Shown here piece after piece: positions 58,355 through 64,000 of a stretch of 64,000 nucleotides of DNA; the first letter of the stretch is position 1; every line of letters starts with the position of its first letter. The stretch is from Acheta domesticus (lineage: Eukaryota > Arthropoda > Insecta > Orthoptera > Gryllidae): the NCBI GenBank assembly GCA_031308135.1, contig JAHLJT010009436.1, positions 124,299,366 through 124,363,365 of the forward strand, read 5' to 3'. The notes under the pieces were generated by a model. The model had not been told where the DNA came from and did not search any database. It worked only from the letters and a program-made list of their open reading frames with translations. A program made the translations under genes and the position numbers.

Positions 58355-59390
58355 GAGGCTGCGCTGTAGTTCTGCGGTTTGAAACTCCCTACAATAATAC
58401 GGTACACCTTAATTATTGCCGGGGAGATACTGTGTTTGTCTTAATTAGAGTTTCCATGGTTTTGATATTGATTGTTCTTCGAAACTTCGCGGGCATATTT
58501 CGCCATTCAAATATTTCATCTTTCAAAAGTCCACTAGATTTGTAGGGAAGTATGTGAAAGTTGTATTTTGTTCACCCACAATACGTTGTGGAATGTTTCC
58601 CTCTGTATGGTGGGATATGTAATTTTTACACCTGGATGACTTTTTTTTTGTTGCATTGAATTTTCGTGAACAATAATTAACTATCCCTTCAAACGACACA
58701 AGCTTTTAAATGTACTATATTATAAAATATTTCTAACTGATTTTTTCGTTTGTTTCAGGTAATCAAGTAAACTTTGAAAACTTGCATGCCTGTGCTGTCA
58801 TAATGTCGATTACGGTAAGAGAGTACTAAAAGAAAATATCAATTTTCTTCACTCCATTTCTATTATAGTCCTTATTCTAGTCATCGTACTATTTTTTTAC
58901 GCAGTGTATATAAGGGAAATCAAAATTTAATGTTACGTTCCCAGAAGAATTTAATGGCCTCGCAATTAAATATAACGTTTTAGAGAAGGTAAGAATAACT
59001 TGTATCATACTGCAGCTATAACGGGCGGGGAATCATTTATTCAGATATTTTTACTCAGATAGGGAAATAATTTTAAAGGCGTTTTGTTACCAAAGTCTGT
59101 TTCGATAATTCAGTATATCTAAATAAAAACAAAAGTAGATATAACTAAATTTAGAAAAACATAGCCTTCTATTTGAACGATCTCGAAACATTGAATTTAT
59201 TTTCTGGACTTCCGGCAGCCATGGCGATTTTATTGGATATATTGTTCTAGCGTTGAAGAATGACGATTTTGCTTTGAAAGGAAACTTATGGTACTTGGTA
59301 CTTTGAAAGGCAACAATAGTACTTGGAAATTATGGTTCAATGGAATACAAAGCGCTCTTCCAGTTTGTGAATCCTGTCGCAGTAATCCGA
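58355..59390. other. AT-rich stretch with one candidate small exon
   Basis: Apart from the splice-bounded segment at 58759-58814, nothing is recognised. Confidence 0.5.
58759..58814 (+). other. Candidate 56-bp internal exon
   Basis: A branch-point-like CTAAC (58733-58737) and pyrimidine tract lead to an acceptor CAG ending at 58758. A donor GTAAGA starts at 58815 after ACG. The 56 bp between them are open in one phase (2 bases plus 18 codons, NQVNFENLHACAVIMSIT). The three linked splice signals make this better than chance-looking acceptors elsewhere, but no neighbouring exon was found. Confidence 0.25.
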
Positions 59391-59394
59391 AGGG

Positions 59395-60130
59395 TGATAA
59401 GGAGTTTTCGCGGAACGCACCTTGTTGCTCGTGTGGCGCGGAGTAGTGGGCCGCCCGCCAGACGATCTGCGCAGGAGTGCTCTGCCCGGGCGGGCGGGCG
59501 AAAATGTCAGCGGCGTGCGGCGCGGCGCGGCTTTGCGCAAGGCGTCGGGGTGGGGGCGGTCGGTGCATCTGCGGCGGGCGGCGAAAGCGGTGCAGAGCAG
59601 CGGCCTCTCCGTGCCTCCCCCACCCCGCCCCGCTCCGTTCGGCGCCCGCGCAGGCCCTCGGCGATCGGCCATCCTCCCGCCTCCGCCTCCTCCGCCGCTT
59701 ATGCAACCGCGAGCGCATTCCTGGCGCGAAAGCGCGAGGCCACCGCCTCCTCCGCCAACGCCGCCGCCGCCGTCTCCCGGCAGGTGGCGTCCGCCGCGAG
59801 CCCTGGCGGGACCCGCGACGCCGTGCCGTGCCGCCCGCGCTCGCGCCCGCGTGCGCTCGCCGTGGGTTGGGGAAGGTCGTCGCGGCGCCGCGGGGTGGCG
59901 GGAGTGCGGGTGGGGCGGGGCGGGGAGCGGCCTTCCTCGCCGGCGGCGGCGGCGTCCCAGGTTGTTTGCCCGTCGTGGAACGCGGATCGGCAGCGGCGGT
60001 GGGCGGCGCGTCCCGTTGCGAGAAGCTGCCTCCCCACGCGACGCGTCGCCTCAAGGGGAGTGGCGGCGAGATCCGGACGCACCACTCCATGGGCCCGGGA
60101 TTTCACTGCCCTACCTGGCAGGAGACGGGT
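59395..60130. other. CpG island-like block
   Basis: About 740 bp with GCCGCCGCC and CTCCGCC arrays (59685-59780) and GGGGCGGGGCGGGG near 59908-59930. Five frames of 111-286 codons cover it on both strands. Their mutual overlap and Arg/Pro/Ala bias argue against coding. Confidence 0.6.
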
Positions 60131-60134
60131 TCGC

Positions 60135-61490
60135 TTCTTTTCAATTGAATGTATCCCTCTAATTGTTATATTTTCTTATTTTGTCGCGGTGGTGCTTTAA
60201 ATTTGCTCTTGTTTAAAAGATTCTTCTCTTGCTACAATACCGTTCTCTAAGCCTAAATGGAGTTTGACTAATCATCAGGTAGAAACGTTTGTGTCATAAT
60301 AGAGGCTTAACCATACTTTTACTCTCTTCTACTTTACGTAATCATTTTTCTAGCGAACTTTTATTTCGGGTTTTCACTGATTCTGGAAGGAAATTAAATT
60401 TTAATTTTGAATAATGAAATCAAGATGACAAGGATGAAATTAGCTAATCAAGAGCAGTATTTTTCAGAACCCAGAACCACCTCCTAAAAATTCGTTCTTT
60501 TAATGACGTTTCGTTTATTTCTCCAAAATACACAGAGTTGTATAAATCCGTACATAATTCATTCAATGCATTGCCTTCACACTCGTGTCATTCACACTCA
60601 CACGCATCATACACTATCGTTCACACTCTTGTCATTTGTCTCGTCATGTGAAGTATTGTTGAATATTTTTAACTCCATTTTCCCTAGTAACTTCAGCTAA
60701 TATAATATTCCAAATGTCTCTCTCGGGTAAAAATAACGCTACTAGAGACTTTCGAATGATGTTTCAGAAGTCCTTCTTGGTTCGACGTCCAAAGATGAAC
60801 TGTTCATACTTACAAAAAGTAGTGTATTTGTCCGTGCAATTTGGATCCTCTCGTAACATCTTGGAATGGAATTCAAACCATTCCGCTGTGGGAGCTCTCA
60901 TTAGGGAAGGTTGCGGTTGGCCGCTGCTCCTTTGTTTGTGGTCGCTCGCACGTGGTCTGGGCGTGGAACAACTGTAGTTCCTTCTTGGGTTAGAGTATGG
61001 CATCCCGGAAAAGAAGTACGAGGTAAACTTTCGCTGTTGTGATGTTCCAGAACACCTGTCTTGCTAACATGAGTATCCGGAGAATATTTTTACCGTTTCG
61101 ACGTATGTTTGCTCACGGCTATGTTTATTTGCAAATGTTTACAATCATGCGTTACGTTGCATGCAGATATATACTTTTCATGTGTGAATGAATTGGAGTA
61201 GAGACCCAAGCAATAGCAACTCATGTATTTACTGAAAGAGAATATTATACGTACAGTATATATTGTGAGTCTCTTGAAAGAGTATTTGCTTATACTCAAT
61301 TATATAAGCTTTTAATTCGAGTATTACCTTAGACTTTCAAGTCAATCAAGGTATGTAGTTTTTTTCGTGGAATATTCCATAGTTTTTTGGTAGGTATATA
61401 CCATACACAGAAGGTGGTGGTAAGCTACGTAGGACAATAAGGTCAATTATTGTCCTAGGTTAATGTGGTGTTACCATTGCTCTGAGTACA
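60135..61490. other. AT-rich stretch with a short perfect hairpin
   Basis: A CACACT-type degenerate run lies at about 60577-60635 and a perfect hairpin at 61430-61457. A weak GC patch at 60890-60970 carries frames on both strands. No gene. Confidence 0.5.
61430..61457. repeat. Perfect 11-bp stem hairpin
   Basis: TAGGACAATAA (61430-61440), six-base loop GGTCAA, TTATTGTCCTA (61447-61457). No T-run follows, and it is not part of a recognised element. Confidence 0.7.
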
Positions 61491-61499
61491 TCTTTCGCG

Positions 61500-61720
61500 T
61501 CAGGAATGGAATGAATCGCGCGACTTCGAGACGAAAGGCAGCAGTGCTGGCAGGCCCGCGAAGTCTACCCGGGGAGACCGGGCGACCAGAGCAGCCTGTC
61601 GAAGCCCCAGCGAGCCGAGAAGTAACGAGACTTCGCGGGCTTCTTGTCCGCGGCCCCGCGCGTCCTCCCCCCCCCCCCCCTCGCCATCAGTACTCGGCCC
61701 AGTGTCGGAGCTAGAGCCGT
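61500..61720. other. Short GC-rich block with C14 run
   Basis: GC-rich patch with a homopolymer of 14 cytosines at 61667-61680. Confidence 0.5.
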
Positions 61721-61724
61721 CCCT

Positions 61725-62500
61725 GGAGAATACCAAAAAAGAGAGAAAAGTAGGTGGTGGTGTGCGAACAAAGGAAGTGTTGAAAGGACAGTTGTTAGGA
61801 TGCAAGTCGGAGGCAGGTCCACAAAGACATGAGACAGGTTGACGAGACCACCGAGAGAGAATTTAGAAAAAAGACTCGAAGTGATAATGATGTATTCGGT
61901 GTTAACAGCAAAATCTGGAAGTGTCAGATGTTGAGGCGATGCGGTGACATGGAAGGGGCAGTGGAACGATACTGTGATGGCATACAAAATGTTCTAACGG
62001 CATCATTGTTTCACGTGGTAACACTAGATCAACATCGACAATGATACTTCTTTGGGACAGCGACAACCTTTCTGAACTACTTAACGCATTGGGAAAGGGA
62101 TGAATTGGCCTGTCAGTGATGCGTTATAAGATGACCCTCAAAACCTTCGTTCTGTTCCTGCCCGGACAGTGGCACCCCTAAAAATGCCGATTGAGACGGC
62201 CAATTCACTTGCCTCAACACCCTATCCCTGTGGCGCGATTGCTTCCCGCTTTCCCTGCATCATCCCCCTCTCCTGCCCGGCGCAGTGCTCGCTTCGCTGG
62301 GAGAGCGCGGATGAAATAAAATAATAACGCTAATGAAGGGAAATCCCAGGAGTGTTCGTTTCGAAGCGCCGCGGATCGGAACTGCACGAAACGAGGTGGC
62401 CCGGTCCTCGGAGAGAAGAACGCGGTCTGTTTAGAGCTTGTGGTGTTTCGCAGGCGGGCGCGGGAAATCCGTTACATTACCCGGTCGACGAAAACTACGC
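61725..62500. other. Mixed composition with weak GC block at 62220-62500
   Basis: Short frames only. An acceptor-like GTGTTTCGCAG near 62445-62455 has no clear pyrimidine tract. Confidence 0.4.
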
Positions 62501-62504
62501 GCTG

Positions 62505-63525
62505 TCACAGAGTTTCCTGCTTTCGCGAATACAGCTCGCTAAAACATACCTGAATCGACTTCTAGTTCGTAACTTCGCTAGTCATAACTTATAGAAATAT
62601 TTGTGTTCGGAAATCTTGAATGTTACTGTAATCCCAAACCCCAAGTGTATTTACACAACTTTCGTAATCGTAGGTGAATTCTGAGAATTTTCAAGTAAAT
62701 ATTTTATAATATTATAATTAGCTATTTCGTTTGGTTGTTTCCAAATCATCGGTAATATAAAATTGTTTACCTTGTTCACTTAAGTAAATGAATTATAGAA
62801 TATTATTTCTGTTCCATGTGAAACACCATGAGCAGTATTGAAGCGCGATCTTTTAGAAGGACTTCCTGAACATGTGGAGTAAAATGTTTAACCGCCAAGC
62901 AATCATAAACATTTTCAGTTAATTCGGTGAACCTTTATTCGATGCTGTTTCTTACAAATCTTAACAGCAATGCTGAACTGATTGTTAATTGGTAGCTATA
63001 TGACTTTTCATTTCTTAATTGCGTTACAATTTTGATAAGTACTAATACAAGTCGATTAACTGAAAAGTACGAATTGAAGTTATTGAATAGCAATTTTCAA
63101 GAAGTCTTTAAGTTTCATAGTGGTGACGTCAGTACAGTTAATACTCAATGTAGTTTTCTATGTAAAAACCTTTTCTAGTTTATGAAATCTAGTTTTATGA
63201 AATATGTGTCGTTTTTCTTATCATCATCAAATAACTCGGTGCATTCAACCCGTTTCCTACTTTGGTTCTTACTAGGAATAATATTCCGTACTTTTTTTTA
63301 GGTTAGATCAGTTAAAATCCCAATCACTATTCTAGTTCGTGGTTCAGAGTTGTTTACTCGAATGTAGTGAATAGCCAAATTGTGTTTACCTTCGTATTAA
63401 GAAATAAAAATGACAAGAAATTAAGAGAATCTTCCATAGATGATTAATTGTCTTGCGAAATGGAACGACCTTACCATCCAATTTCTCATTCAGACCGAAA
63501 ACCAATGCCACCAACGCTTTATCCA
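62505..63525. other. AT-rich stretch, nothing recognised
   Basis: No supported frame or repeat. Confidence 0.55.
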
Positions 63526-63529
63526 ATCT

Positions 63530-63900
63530 CTCGTGCGCCACTGCGCAGCGCGGTCGACTGTCGACCTAACGCAAACGCGCTCTCCCGCGTGCAACGGAGT
63601 TTTTGGTAGAAGGAGTCGCTGCCACCACGGCTGGCCGTGTCCCGTGCCCTGCGCCCCGCGCCCGCGCTCCTGTCCCCGCCATGCAATCTCTCTGCATTCA
63701 ATGGCGACGCTCGTGGACAGGGGAGAGGGCAGCTCATTCCGAAGTTTGCCCGCCTGCTCTCCGAGTCTGTTCACGGATGTCCTCGTTCTTGTTTCTTCCC
63801 TCGTCGTCTCTCTGTATTCGTCCCTCGCGCGTTTCGAAGTAATCTGCGCCTGTCCGGTCTTTTCGAATCTCTTCCTGCCACCACCTCTCCTGCCGCCCCC
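63530..63900. other. GC-rich block at window end
   Basis: CpG-rich to about 63740, then pyrimidine-rich to 63900 and beyond. The 166-codon minus frame and shorter plus frames overlap and are Arg-rich. Possibly continues outside the window. Confidence 0.45.
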
Positions 63901-64000
63901 CTCGCTTCCCCGTGTTTCATTTGGGTCTCTGCTCCTTCGGCCTTTCAGTCGCCAGGTTGGTGTTCGAGTGTGTCTTTTTGTTCTTTCCAAGATTGTTTAT

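Noticed and set aside
59230..60200. Frames of 286 codons on both strands
   Set aside because: Up to five frames cover the same GC-rich bases on both strands, all Arg/Pro/Ala-rich. CpG-rich DNA lacks stop codons by composition.
1..64000. CRISPR array, operon or prokaryotic gene cluster
   Set aside because: No regularly spaced direct repeats and no compact coding layout. Repeat content and composition are those of an animal genome.

Overview
Eukaryotic, almost certainly insect, intergenic or intronic DNA. Supporting this are an AT-rich background, long (TG)n, (GA)n and (AAT)n microsatellites, tRNA-derived SINEs, non-autonomous hAT and TA-flanked DNA transposons, and a decayed Penelope-like retroelement. 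The large gene-poor space and SINE load suggest a big hemimetabolous (polyneopteran-type) insect genome, but that is inference and the species cannot be named.

The dominant architecture is an alternation of AT-rich DNA with about forty short, CpG-dense GC-rich blocks (mostly 200-800 bp, one of 1.2 kb), spaced roughly every 1-3 kb across the whole window. These blocks generate most of the long open frames on both strands at once (Arg/Pro/Ala/Gly-rich), and none looks like a protein. Several blocks enclose AT-rich cores with homeodomain-, E-box-, CRE- or MEF2-like words, or end in strong splice donors, so promoters, enhancers or first exons are plausible. The longest stretch without a block is about 22.5-25.5 kb.

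Only one open frame looks like a real gene piece: a minus-strand 89-residue secreted, cysteine-containing protein at 22907-23176. One 56-bp stretch (58759-58814) has a matched branch point, acceptor and donor and could be a small exon. No rRNA, tRNA gene or CRISPR array was seen.

Mobile DNA by region: hAT-like element with subterminal ATCGAT words at 10343-11024, inserted in a GC block; hAT MITE with a perfect 8-bp duplication at 27226-27482; three related long SINE copies at 35120-35668 (minus), 41541-41923 (minus, with duplication) and 49682-50230 (plus, with duplication), and a possible decayed fourth at about 48170; a different SINE at 36211; a second hAT-like element at 40929; a TA-flanked palindromic MITE at 48519-48699; and a Penelope-like element at 54469-55243 with 150-bp inverted arms, hammerhead-like motifs, a GIY-YIG endonuclease remnant and a 15-bp duplication.
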